A stretch of DNA of 64,000 nucleotides from positions 496,001 through 560,000 of the forward strand of contig JANEZZ010002202.1 of assembly GCA_026122225.1 (NCBI GenBank), in the 5' to 3' direction. The position numbers and the translations under genes are program-made. Of this stretch, positions 1-10,310 are shown piece by piece. Source of the DNA: Heloderma charlesbogerti. Taxonomy: Eukaryota > Chordata > Lepidosauria > Squamata > Helodermatidae. The notes under the pieces were generated by a model that was not told the DNA's origin, did no database searches, and was given only the letters and a program-made list of their open reading frames with translations. Position 1 is the stretch's first letter; each line of letters begins with the position of its first letter.

Positions 1-655
1 CAGCTCAAGTTCAGTGACCACACTATCGTGGCTATCAGGGACATTCAGATCTTTCCTGTATAGTTCTTCTGTGTATTCTTTCCACCGCTTCTTAATCTCA
101 TCTGCTTCTGTTAGGTCCCTGTCTTCTTTGTCTTTTATCATGCCCCTCTTTGCACAAAACGTTCCCTTGAGATCTCCACTTTTCTTGAAGAGATCTCTAG
201 TCTTTCCCATTCTGTTGTTTTCCTCGATTTCTTTGCATTGTTCATTTAAGAAGGCCTTCTTGTCTCTCCTTGCTATTCTCTGGAACTCTGCATTCAGTTG
301 GGTATATCTTCCCCTTTCTCCCTTGCTTTTCGCTTCCCTTCTTTCGTGAGCTACTTGTAAAGCCTCATCAGACAGCCACTTGGCTTTCTTGCATTTCTTT
401 TTCTTTGGGATGGATTGAGTTGCTGCCTCCTGAACAATGTTACGGACCTCCGTCCATAGTTCCTCAGGCACTCTGTCTATCAGGTCTAATCCCTTAAATC
501 TATTTGTCACCTCCACTGTATATTCATAAGGGATATGATTTAGGTCATACTGAATGGTTTAGTGGTTTTCCCTACGTTCTTCAATTTAAGCCGAAATATT
601 GCAAGAAGCAGCTCATGATCTGAGCCACAGTCAGCTCCAGGTCTTGTTTTTACTG
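1..655 (-). mobile_element. RTE-BovB LINE, part downstream of the L2 insertion
   Basis: Read on the minus strand, this is the end of the BovB endonuclease region and the linker toward the reverse transcriptase. A frame near 631-655 starts with residues like TVSKNKTWS, and the nucleotide phrases match the BovB copy continuing at 4519-5553. The reading frame is broken by several stops, so it codes for nothing intact. It joins 4519-5553 to form one copy, separated by an L2 LINE that left a 10-bp duplication (ACTGTATAGA). The copy runs off the left edge of the window, so its 3' end is not visible. The BovB identification rests on recalled family features; the split copy is seen directly. Confidence 0.82.
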
Positions 656-691
656 ACTGTATAGAGCCAGGGCCTGTATAGAGCCTGCAGG

Positions 692-1240
692 AGAAGCTGC
701 CACCATTGGGGAAGAGGCATGCCTGCTGCTGCTGGGCCTGCTGCTGCTGCCGCCACCATCACCACCAACACCAGGCCTTCCCTGCGGACGTCTGCCTGGC
801 AGACTACCAGTCCCTGCAGGACCAGCCCCCCAGCTACCAAGCCAGCTGTGCTGCTTCCACCTGCCCCTTCCTGTAGAGGCTACATAAGCTGGCTGGCTGA
901 GGTGGCCTGGGAGAGCCAGGACCTGGAGGAGAAGCTGCAACCACTGGGAAGAGGCGTGCCTGCTGCTGCTACCGCCGCTGCTGCCACCACCAACACCAGG
1001 CCTTCCCTGCGGACTTCTGCCTGGCAGACTGCCAGTCCCTGCAGGACCAGGCCCCCAGGTACCAAGCCAGCTGTGCTGCTTCCACCTGCCCCTTCCTGGA
1101 GGGGCTACATAAGCTGGCTGGCTGAGGTGGCCTGGGAGAGCCAGGACCTGCAGGAGAAGCTGCCACCATTGGGAAGAGGTGTGCCTGCTGCCGCCACTGC
1201 CACCACCAACACCAGGCCTTCCCTGTGGACTCCTGCCTGG
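692..1240 (+). repeat. Tandem 5' UTR monomers of the L2 LINE
   Basis: About 2.5 copies of a 220-240 bp unit. Each begins near GAGAAGCTGCCACCATTGGG and contains CCAGGCCTTCCCTGCGGAC and GGCTGGCTGAGGTGGCCTGG. Copies start near 690, 928 and 1150. The units are GC-rich and give long open frames on both strands, which I regard as repeat artefacts. Tandem 5' monomers in LINEs often carry promoter activity; that role is inferred here. Confidence 0.75.
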
Positions 1241-1521
1241 CATTATTTTTAAGGGGATTTTTAATTGTTTTGTTTGTTTTGTATTTTTAATTTATGGGGG
1301 ATTTTGTTGTGTTTTTAGGGGTGGGTAGCCTGCCTGATAGGCGGGAGTGAGGGGCATGTCCACCTGATGGAGGCAGTGGGGGGACTGTTGGGGGCCAGAA
1401 CATACCGAGGCTGGGCAGCAGGTGCTGGCGGAGTGCTAGGGGCAGGCCACGCCAGGTAAGGGGAACAAGGGACTGATGTGTAGTATCTGTTCCCTGCTCC
1501 AGGCCTGTCCAGAGCTAAAGG

Positions 1522-4150
1522 ATGGCTGGGGGAGGCGTGACCCCATCTTCTGGCCTTTGTTTGCTGCTCTGCAATGCCAGGTCTGTTACCCAGAAAACTT
1601 CCCTCATCCATGACATGATCCTGGAGGGTGCAGACCTGGCATGTATTACGGAGACCTGGCTGGCAGAGGCCGCTGCTCCAACCCTTGCAGCCATGTGTCC
1701 AGCCGGATTTTTGTATGCACAGCAGCTGAGGGCTGGGGATCGGGGAGGGGAGTGGCTGTTATCTACCGAGAGTCCTTGGTCTTCACCAGACCCCCTCTCT
1801 GGGAGACCAAGGTTGCTGAGTGCATGTACTGGAGGTTGGGCCCGAAGGGCAGTCTGGGGATTCTGCTCGTGTACGTCCACCCCGCTGCACGACTGACTCC
1901 CTGGCCGAGGTGCTTGAGGTGGTCTCTGATGTGCGTGTACAGTCCCCTAACTTATTGGTGTTGGGGGACTTCAACGTACATTCGGAGGCCATCCTCACAG
2001 GAGCACCTTGGGACTTCATGGAGACCATGGCTTCCTGGGAGCTGCATCATATTCTAACTGGGCCCACCCATGTAGCCGGTCATGTATTAGACCTTGTGTT
2101 TGTTTCTGGAGAAGCAGGGAGTGATCTGGAAGTCGGAGGTATATCCACCACCCCCTTGTCATGGTCAGATCACTATCTGGTGGCGTTGGACTTCTCGGTT
2201 CCACAACCCCTCCACAGGGGTGGAGGACCCATTAAAATGGTCCGCCCCAGGCGTCTTATGAATCCAAATGGATTCCTGAAAGCGCTTGGGGATTCTCTGG
2301 GGCACGCCAGTGGCCACTCAGTCGAGACCCTGGTGGGTGGCTGGAATGCCGCAATCACTGGGGCATTAGATCGGGTGGCTCCGAAACGCCCCCTCCCCCT
2401 GAACAGGGCTCGGACTGCACCATGGTTCAATCCACGGTTACGAGCTCTGAAACAGGAGGTGAGATGGCTAGAGCGCCGGTGGCGGAAGTCTCGCTCCAAG
2501 GATGATCAGACACAGGCTGAAGATACATCTCTAGCTCATCACTTGGCGGTGAAGGCAGCAAAAAAGGAATATTATGCTGCCTCTATCGCGTCTGCAGAGT
2601 GCTGTCCCAGGAGGCTGTTCCAAGTGGTCCGGAGCCTGGTCGGTCCTGTGGCTCCTGAACCACTGGAGCATTCTAAGGCCTCCTGCGAGGCCTTGGCAAG
2701 GCACTTTGCAGATAAAATTGATCAGATTAGGTGTGTTACTCTGCATGCTGTGGATACAGTAAGTGAGCAAGAGGTGGCCTGTGGCAAACTGGTTTTGTGG
2801 GATCGGTTCCAGTTTCATCCTCCTGATGAAGTGGACGAGGTGCTTTCATCTGTAAGGCCGACCACCTGCTTACTTGATCCTTGCCCATCTTGGCTCATTA
2901 TGGGCTGCAGAGAGAGACTGGGTGAGGGGATCAGGGCGGTGGTGAATGCCTCCCTTGAGGAGGGAGTGATGCCATCAGCCCTCAAGGAGGCAGTGATAAG
3001 ACTGCTCTTAAAGAAGCCCTCCTTGGATCCTCAAGTTCTGAACAACTTTCGCCCAGTCTCAAATCTGCCTTTTTTGGGCAAGGTGATTGAGCGGGTGGTG
3101 GCGATGCAGTTGAAGGCACACTTGGAAGAAACTGATTATCTAGACCATTTCAGTCGGGCTTCAGGCTTGGGCATGGGACAGAAACGGCCTTGGTAGATGA
3201 TATGAGGAGGGCTCTGGATAGGGGTGAATGCTCCTTCCTTGTTCTCCTCAACCTCTCAGCGGCTTTTGATGCCGTTGACCACGGTATCCTCCTGGACCGC
3301 CTGGAGGGGTTGGGCATTGGAAACACTGTATTGCAGTGGTTCCGGTCCTTCCTCTCCGGCAGGTATCAGAGTAGCACTGGGAGAGGAGGTTTCGGACCCG
3401 TGGCCACTAACTTGTGGGGTGCCACAGGGTTCCATCCTCTCCCCGATGCTATTTAACATCTATGTGAAGCCGCTGGGGGCTATCATCAGGAGGTTTGGGG
3501 TGCGGTGTCATCGATATGCGGATGACATGCAGCTCTACCTCTCATTCAAATCTTCAGCAAGGTTGGCCGTAGAATCCCTGTCCAAATGTCTGGAGACGGT
3601 GAGTGGCTGGATGGGGAGGAATAAGCTGAAGCTGAACCCTGACAAGACCGAGGTACTTTTGGTGGGAGACAAGAGGAGGCTGGGGGATGTTGACCTGGTG
3701 TTGAATGGGGTACAGCTACCCTTGAAAGACTAGGTCGGCAGCCTGGGGGTCATTTTAGACTCCCAGCTGTCCATGGAGGCTCAGGTGTCAGCTATGAGCT
3801 GGACAGTGCTGTATCAACTCCATCTGATACGGCGGCTGTGCCCCTTCCTTCCCGACCATCTGCTCCCATCGGTAGTACATGCCCTGGTCTCCTCTCATTT
3901 AGACTACTGTAATGCGCTCTACGTGGGGTTACCCCTGAAGACAGTTCGGAAGCTGCAGCTGGTACAGAACGCGGCGGCTTGCCTAAAGGCAGCCGCCGGC
4001 GAGATCACATCACTCCAGTGCTGAAGGAGTTGCACTGGTTACCAGTTGTTTTCCGGGCCAAATTCAAGGTGTTGGTTTTGGCCTTTAAAACCCTATATGG
4101 TTCCGGCCCAGCCTATCTTAAGGAGCGCCTCCAGCAACACCAGACAGTCT
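1522..4150 (+). pseudogene. L2 LINE ORF2 remnant: endonuclease plus reverse transcriptase
   Basis: The protein would cut target DNA and copy LINE RNA. The endonuclease start (NARSV, then ITETWL) is in one frame at 1522-1700, moves to another near 1720-1890, and continues in a third from 1820 with GDFNVH and SDHYLVALDFSV. The RT follows: FRPVSNLPFLGKVIERVV near 3050, then a frame change at about 3190 for LSAAFDAVDHGILLDRL. It returns to the earlier frame near 3400 for PQGSILSPMLFNIY and the catalytic YADD at about 3517-3528. A stop at 3731-3733 precedes SLGVILDSQLSMEAQ. Another frame change near 3979 leads to HITPVLKELHWLPV. At least four frame changes and one stop make it non-functional. It resembles the RT at 7999-9549 along its whole shared length. 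Confidence 0.85.
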
Positions 4151-4518
4151 GCTTAACAAGATCAGACTCGGGCCCTCAGATGGCCTTCTCTCTGTCCCAT
4201 CAGCCAGGACAGCTAGACTGGTGGGGACGAGGGAGAGGGCCTTTTCTGTGGTGGCCCCCACTCTGTGGAACTCCCTCCCTAGGGAACTCCGCCATGCCCC
4301 CTCTTTAATGAGCTTCCGTCATGCATTAAAAACGTGGTTGTTCAGGCAGGCATTTGGGGTGGGTTAGGGTATTTTAGAAAACGTTTTTATTGTAGAATTT
4401 TATTGTTTTAAACTGTTTTATTATACGCTGTACATCGCCCAGAGTGGCTGGGTGACCAGCCAGATGGGCGATTAATAAATGTAATAATATAAATAAATAA
4501 ATAAATAAACTGTATAGA

Positions 4519-5553
4519 TCTTCTCCATCTTTGGCTGCAAATTACATAATCAATCTGATTTCGATATTGACCATCTGGTGATGTCCATGTGTAGAGTCGC
4601 CTCTTGTGCTGTTGGAAAAGAGTGTTTGCTATGATCAGCGTGTTCTCTTGGCAAAACTCTATTAGCCTTTGTCCTGCTTCATTTTGTACACCAAGGCCAT
4701 GCTTGCCTGTTATCCCGGTGATTTCTCTTGACTTCCTACTTTAACATTCCAATCCCCTATGATGAAGAGGACATCTTGTTTTGGTGTTAGTTCTAGAAGG
4801 TGTTGTAGGTCTTCATAGAACCAATCAACCTCAGCTTCTTCGGCCTCAATGGTTGGGGCATAGACTTGAATTACTGTGATGTTGAATGGTTTGACTTGGA
4901 TTCATACTGAGATCATTCTATCGTTTTTAAGATTGTACCCCAGTACTGCTTTCCCCACCCTTTTATTGACTACGAGTGCTACTCCATTTCTTCTAAGGGA
5001 TTCTTGCCCACAGTAGTAGATATGATGGTCACCCGAATTAAATTCGCCCATGCCTGTCCATTTTAGTTTGCTGATTCCCAAGATGTCGATGTTCAGTCTT
5101 GCCATCTCATGTTTGACCACCTCCAGCTTACCTTGATTCATTGATCTTACATTCCAGGTTCCTAAACAATATTGTTCTTTACAGCATCAGACTTTCTTTT
5201 CACCACCAGACACATCCACAGCTGAGTGTCCTTTCGGCTTTGGCCCAGCCACTTTACTCTTTCTGGTGCTACTTGGAAATTCCCTCTGCTCTTCTCCAGT
5301 AGTATATTGGACCCATTCCGACCTGAGGGGCTCATCTTCCGGCATCATATCTTTTAGCCTTGTGATACGTTCCATGGGGTTTTCTTGGCGAGAATACTGG
5401 AGTGGGTTGCCATTTCCTTCTCCAGTGGACCACATTTTGTCAGAACTCTCCGCCATGACCTGTCCATCTTGAGTGGCCCTGCACGGCATAGCTTATGGCT
5501 TCACTGAGTTACGCAAGCCCCTTCGCCACAACAAGGCAGTGATCCATGAAGGG
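4519..5553 (-). mobile_element. RTE-BovB LINE, 5' end and endonuclease part
   Basis: On the minus strand the element begins near 5553 with a CCCTTCATGGATCACTGCC-type 5' end, the same start as at 56521. The frame at 5141-4902 reads GKLEVVKHEMARLNIDILGI, then WTGMGEFNSGDHH and RRNGVALVVNKRVG, typical of the BovB endonuclease N-terminus. A TGA stops it after RMISV at about 4900. The same frame then continues with VYAPTIEAEEAEVDWFYEDL and IGDWNVK, so this is one old stop in a recognisable ORF. The 3' side is cut by the L2 LINE at 4508/4519 and resumes at 655-1. Confidence 0.87.
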
Positions 5554-6534
5554 GAAGGCCCTTTTACTCATTCCTTATCAGACAGGACATCTGATGTTGG
5601 ACATCTGATGTTGGTAGGGTGGGTGGACTTGAAGAAGGGCCTCAGATATCGGTTGCTGGGCTGGGGCAGGTTCTTGAGTTTACTCTGGTCCCAGGCCATT
5701 AGGGCAGCAAAGGTCAAGATCAGCACCATGATGTGAGTCCAGAAACAAATTCGTAATTAATGTAGATGGCATAAAATTGGAGGGATGCAATCTACTAGCT
5801 CTGCTTAAAATCCCAGCTGCTACATTTTGGAGCATTATTTAGTGTTGGAACTGTCTTCAGTGGCAGCCCATGTAGAAGAGCACATTGCAGTAATCTAACC
5901 TGCAGATGACTAGGGGAGGAAAGTTAGTGGACAGCTAGTGGACAAGCCAATGGTAGTAAAAGACGCCTCTTGGCCTCTGTTTTTGAGGCAGCTTACAACA
6001 ATATTAAAATCCATATGAAACCAAAACAAAATTATCACAGTCATGAAATAGGTAGTCCCATAAGAAGAGGTGGCCTCATAGAATTCTGTATAAGACAGAG
6101 TGGTAGACTCTTCCTTCTCCGTTCTTCTTGTTTCCTCCCTGCCCTATTTGTGTAGTTCACAGCAGCCTTTGATCTGTATTGAGGTCACAAATGCCACAGC
6201 ACCATTGGATCTATATTGGAAGAGAATAGTGCTATAATACATAAGACTAAGTGATTGTCTATTCCATTTACCAGCTTTCAAAAACCATTAGAGGTGCTTG
6301 CACATGTGAAGAGATGTGCTTTTGCTGTTTCTGCAATGCCTTATATCTTCAGGGAAGCCATGTCCCTTTCCCACTGGCTTTCCCATGTTTCTGAGCTTTT
6401 GTGGGGCCATCCCATTTGGCTTGCCCCCAAGTGGTTCTGGTGTGGTGCTGTTGGAGATCCTCTGCCACCCCATACTTATCTACATAACTTTTCATGTTAT
6501 ACTCCTGTGAAGAGACGTCTTAGAAATCCTGTTT
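5554..6534. other. No gene; old L2-like fragment at about 5800-5935
   Basis: No ORF with family resemblance. About 5800-5935 reads, on the minus strand, like the L2 segment before the 3' UTR (GCCCATGTAGAAGAGCACATTGCAGTAATC corresponds to the 8400-8440 region of the better L2 copy), so it is an old diverged piece. Nothing is recognised in 5936-6534. Confidence 0.5.
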
Positions 6535-6924
6535 AAAAAATCTGGGTGGCTTGCAAAATAAAGTAATACAATTTTAAATATACAATAAAATGCAGCAAAT
6601 AAAACACACTGATTAAGATTAAAACAGATCAATAAAAGCCAGATGCAGAGGAATAAAAACCACACAGCTAAATGTTATTAAGAACCATGGCTTAATTTAA
6701 ATAGCCTGGAAAAATAAGACGATTTGGGGGGGGGGTTACCAGGTGGTCCTTTCTGGGGAGGGCATCTCACAAACATGGAGCCACTACTGAAAAGGCCCTT
6801 TCATTCATAGCCACCTGCTGTACCTCACTTGGTGGGAACACTTGAAAGGCCACAGATGATAATCTCAATGTACGTGTAGATACCTGTGGGAAGAGGCGAT
6901 CATTCATGTACTGAGGTTTCAGAC
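6535..6924 (-). mobile_element. Old L2 LINE 3' part, left of the hAT insertion
   Basis: Minus-strand L2 3' region with a diverged 3' end (CTGGGTGGCTTGCAAAATAAAG) near 6540 and the 'AAAGGCCC' motif before the 3' UTR near 6790. It continues at 9601-10310 after a palindromic hAT element that duplicated TTTCAGAC/TCTCAGAC. It is much more diverged than the L2 copy nested inside that hAT element, and so older. Confidence 0.7.
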
Positions 6925-7775
6925 TAGGGATGTACGAAAGTCACTTACCTTTTCACAGCTTTGATCTGTGGTGGGGGGGGCGCTCCGTTCCTCCCCCTGG
7001 AATCCTCCCTGGCCAGCTCTGCTCTGCTCAGCGGTGACTCTGCGGTGCCGCCGGCCAGGGCCGTCTGCAGCCGGAGTTCTGGCCATGGCCAGCTGCTGCA
7101 GCCGCCATTTGCGTCCTGCCAGGCTGCCATGATAGGCTATGTAAGTTTTTACGTAGCCTATAACGGCAAAGAACAGGGGCGTAAACGGTGGCTGCTACGC
7201 CATTTGCGTAGCTGCCTTTACCATGATAGGCTACGTAAATACTTATGTAGCCTATCACGGAAAGAGCAGTGGCGCAAACGGCGTAGCGGCCGCTGTTTGC
7301 GCCCCTGCTCTTTGCTGTGATAGGCTATGTAAAAACTTACGTAGCCTGTCACAGCAGCCTGGCAGGACGCAAATGGCGGCTGCAGCAGCTGGCCATGGCC
7401 AGAACTCCGGCTGCAGACGGCCCTGGCTGGCGGCTCCGCGGAGCTGGCCAGGGAGGATTCCAGGGGGAGGGACGGAGCACCTCCCCCCCAACGCGGATCA
7501 AAGCTGCGAAAAGGTAAGTGACATTTGCGTGGCTACCTTTACCATGATAGGCTACGTACATACTTACGTAGCCTATCACGGCAGCCTGGCAGGACGCAAA
7601 TGGCGGCCGCAGCAGCCAGCTGAGAGACCAGCTGCTGCAGCTGCCACCGTTGGAGCTGCCACTGGAACCGTTGCCACCAGAACATCCGCCCCAGGTAAGC
7701 TTCATCCCAGGGGGATTCCGTGGGGTGGCGGGGTGGGTGGGAGGCCATTCCACCATGGGTTTCGGGGGGCCGAAT

Positions 7776-9546
7776 TTATTTATTTATTTATTTCTATACT
7801 GCCCAATAGCTGAAGCTCTCTGGGTGGTTCACAAAAATTAAAACCAAACACACAATAAAACAAGTTAAAATATATAGAACATTAAAACCACAATATAACA
7901 ATACAACCACAAGAAAATCTAGCAGCAGTGCAGGAGTTTAAAATACAGATTTAAAACAGCAAAGATAAAAATTTAGAAAGCTAAAATGCCTGGGAAAATT
8001 AAAAGGTCTTCACCTGGCACCGAACGGAATACAATGTAGACGCCAGGCAAACCTCACTAGGGAGCTCATTCCAGAGCCGGGGTGCTGCTGCAGAAAAAGC
8101 CCTCCTCCTAGTAGCCACCCGCCTCACTTCCTTTGGCAGGGGCTCACAGAGAAGGGCCGCTGATGATGATCTTAAGGTCCGGGCAGGCACATATGGGAGG
8201 AGGCAATCCTTCAGGTAACCTGGCCCCAAGCTGTTAAGGGCTTTGAATGTTAACAGCAGCACTTTGAATCAGGCCCAGAAATGGACTGGCAGCTAGTGCA
8301 GCTGGAAAAGTACTGGCGTAATATGAGCTCGCAGGCCAGTCCCTGTTAACAATCTTGCTGCCCTATTTTGGACCAGCTGAAGTTTCCGGACCGTTTTCAA
8401 AGGCAGTCCCACGTATAACGCATTGCAGTAATCCAGACGAGAAGTTATCAGAGCATGGATAACTGTAGCTAGGCTATCTCTGTCCAGATAAGGGCGTAGT
8501 TGGTATACCAGCCTAAGCTGATAAAAAGTGCTCCGTGCCACTGAGTTCACCTGTGCCTCAAGTGACAGTTCTGGATCCAAGAGCACCCCCAAACTATGAA
8601 CCTGATCCTTTAGGGGGAGTCCAACCCCCTCCAGAACAGGTTGAATATCACCTAGCCGGGCAGACGAACCACCCACTAACAGTACCTCCGTCTTGTCTGG
8701 ATTGAGTTTCAGTTTATTGGCCCTCATCCAGTCCATTACCGTGCCCAGGCATTGATTCAGAACAGCCACTGCCTCACCTGGGTTTGATGAAAAAGAGAGG
8801 TAGAGCTGGGTGTCATCTGCATATTGATGGCACCTCAGCCCACACCTCCGGATAACCTCCCCCAGTGGTTTCATGTAGATGTTAAACAGCATGGGGGATA
8901 AAATAGAGCCCTGTGGAACCCCATGGCACAATTGCCATGGCACAGAGCAATAATCCCCCAGCACCACCTTCTGGATTCGGCCATCCAAGTAGGAGCAGAA
9001 CCACTGTAATGCAGTGCCTCCAACTCCTAACCCAGACAACCTATCTAGAAGGATACCATGGTCGATGGTATTGAAAGCCGCTGAGAGGTCCAGGAGAATC
9101 AACAGGGTCGCACTCCCCCTGTCCCTCCCCCAGCAGAGGTCATCCCACAGGGCGACCAAGGCAGTTTCCGTTCCAAAACCAGGCCTGAAGCCCGATTGAA
9201 ATGGATCTAGATAATCCGTTTCATTCAACAGTGCCTGGAGCTGTCCTACAACCACCCGCTCAAGCACCTTGCCCAGGAAGGGGATGTTGGCCACTGGCCT
9301 ATAATTGTTAACATCCTCTGGGTCCAGGTTAGGCTTTTTCAGGAGTGGTCTAATTACTGCCTCTTTTAAAGCGGCAGGCACCACTCCCTCTCTCAAGGAG
9401 GAATTTACAACCTCCTGGACCCAGCCGGACAACCCCTCCTTGTTTGATTTAATAAGCCATGAAGGGCAAGGGTCAAGCACACAAGTGGTCGATCGGACTT
9501 GGCCAAGCACCTTGTCCGCATCCTCAGGCCTCATTCTGAGGCCATG
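7776..9546 (-). mobile_element. L2-clade LINE, 5'-truncated, nested in a hAT element
   Basis: The minus-strand 3' end, at about 7776, reads GTATAGAAATAAATAAATAA after an 'AGAGAGCTTCAGCTATTGGG' motif. The copy contains most of the reverse transcriptase and the 3' UTR and is truncated on its 5' side near 9546. It splits the B arm of the hAT element (ggccgaat / gcattcagcctcactg), so it is younger than that element. Its 3' UTR differs from that of the L2 at 666-4508, which indicates a second subfamily. Confidence 0.85.
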
Positions 9547-9549
9547 CAT
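7999..9549 (-). pseudogene. L2 reverse transcriptase, nearly open frame
   Basis: One frame runs from about 9549 to 7999 with only two stops, a TAG at 8292-8290 (in 'LH*LPV', where a W codon is expected) and a TGA about 9 codons later. Motifs in order: NNYRPVANIPFLGKVLERVV, LLDLSAAFNTIDHGILLDRL, GVPQGSILSPMLFNIYMKPL, the catalytic YADDTQLYLS, LDYCNALYVGLPLKTVRKLQ, then AHITPVLFQLH. The endonuclease is missing through 5' truncation, so it could not mobilise itself. The low number of lesions suggests a fairly recent insertion. The start is a truncation point and not a real initiation codon. Confidence 0.88.
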
Positions 9550-9592
9550 TCAGCCTCACTGAAATCCGTGGCGGAATTCTCTAACATCCCTA

Positions 9593-10310
9593 TCTCAGAC
9601 TATGAAGGGATTCAAACGTGAAAGCCAGCACTTAGAATTAAGCCTGGAAAGGGACTGGAAGCCAGTGAAGATGAGAGTATTGGAAAAAATATTTTTGTAA
9701 TGTCCACTCCCAGTTAGCGCTCTTGCAGTAATGTACAAAGTTACAAGGATCACTGTAGAAGGTCATTCCTGAATATGTAGAGTCATAGCTGGTATAAGAT
9801 GCTCTGAGTGGAGCCACAGAGGCCACTTCTGCATCTAGTGACAGGGATGGATCTATGATGAGCACCCCAAATTACAAACCTGCTTCTTTGGGGAAAGTGC
9901 AACCCCTCTCCCGAACAGGTTGAACATGACCCACTTGGGCAGAGAAGCTACCTACTCACAGTATTGTCATCTTGTCTGGACTGAGCATCAGCTTATTGAC
10001 TCTCCTCTAGTCCACGACCACGACCACGCACTGATTTAGCACTTCCACTGTCATACCTGGGTGTATGAAAATGGGGAGTAGAGTCAGGTGTCATCTGCAT
10101 ACTGATGGCACCGCACTATAAATCCCTGGATGAACTCACTCACCAGTTTCATGAATATGTTAAACAGCATGGACGACAGCAGAAAGAACCCTGTGAGACC
10201 CCAAACCATAAATGTCATGGAGTCAAACAGAAATCCCTCGGCATCAACCTCTGAAGAGCAGTAGCACCCACAACCACCTTGGATAGCTTGTCCAGAAGAA
10301 TACCATGTGT
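9593..10310 (-). mobile_element. Old L2 LINE part, right of the hAT insertion
   Basis: This continues the old minus-strand L2 from 6535-6924. It includes the diverged region of the YADD motif (CATCTGCATACTGATGGCACCGC near 10090) and the segment with AACAGCATGGACGACAGC near 10160. There are many indels and stops. It is recognisable only by nucleotide comparison with 8560-9050. Confidence 0.7.

Larger units (their letters stand above)
666..4508 (+). mobile_element. L2-clade LINE, near full length, inserted in BovB
   Basis: A 3.84 kb non-LTR retrotransposon. In order it holds a 5' UTR with tandem monomers (about 692-1240), an apurinic-type endonuclease, a reverse transcriptase, and a 3' UTR ending in GGGCGATTAATAAATG and an (AAATA)n tail. 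ACTGTATAGA lies at 656-665 and again at 4509-4518, which fixes both ends and shows a normal target-primed insertion. The frame is broken (see the ORF entry), so this copy is dead. The clade is called from RT motifs such as YADD-QLYLS and LDYCNALYVGLP; a related clade such as Vingi cannot be excluded. Confidence 0.85.
6925..9592 (+). mobile_element. Palindromic non-autonomous hAT element (A-left, B-right), interrupted by an L2
   Basis: The left end is TAGGGATGTACGAAAGTCAC and the right end is GAATTCTCTAACATCCCTA. Flanks TTTCAGAC (6917-6924) and TCTCAGAC (9593-9600) match at 7 of 8 bases, the hAT duplication length. The interior (6925-7775) is built of palindromes: three pairs of arms around TACGTA (near 7130-7165, 7228-7260, 7318-7350) and a large inverted repeat of the GC-rich block at 7000-7110 against 7370-7480. 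There is no transposase. Outward GTAAGTGAC motifs sit at 6943-6951 (minus strand) and 7513-7521. An L2 at about 7776-9546 is nested in the right part. Confidence 0.88.

Noticed and set aside
650..1252. Long overlapping ORFs on both strands (up to 197 residues), Pro/Ala/Gly-rich
   Set aside because: They arise from GC-rich tandem 5' UTR monomers of the L2 LINE; the same phrase repeats in all frames and there is no family resemblance.
5187..5736. Possible separate genes beside the BovB endonuclease
   Set aside because: The sequence corresponds to the BovB 5' region seen again at 56521-56706; the ORFs are short and unsupported.
6961..7813. ORFs with repeated IGYVNTYVAYHGK-like text, present at dozens of places
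   Set aside because: They are translations of the TGATAGGCTACGTAAA palindromes in the hAT copies; similar text occurs on both strands because of the symmetry.
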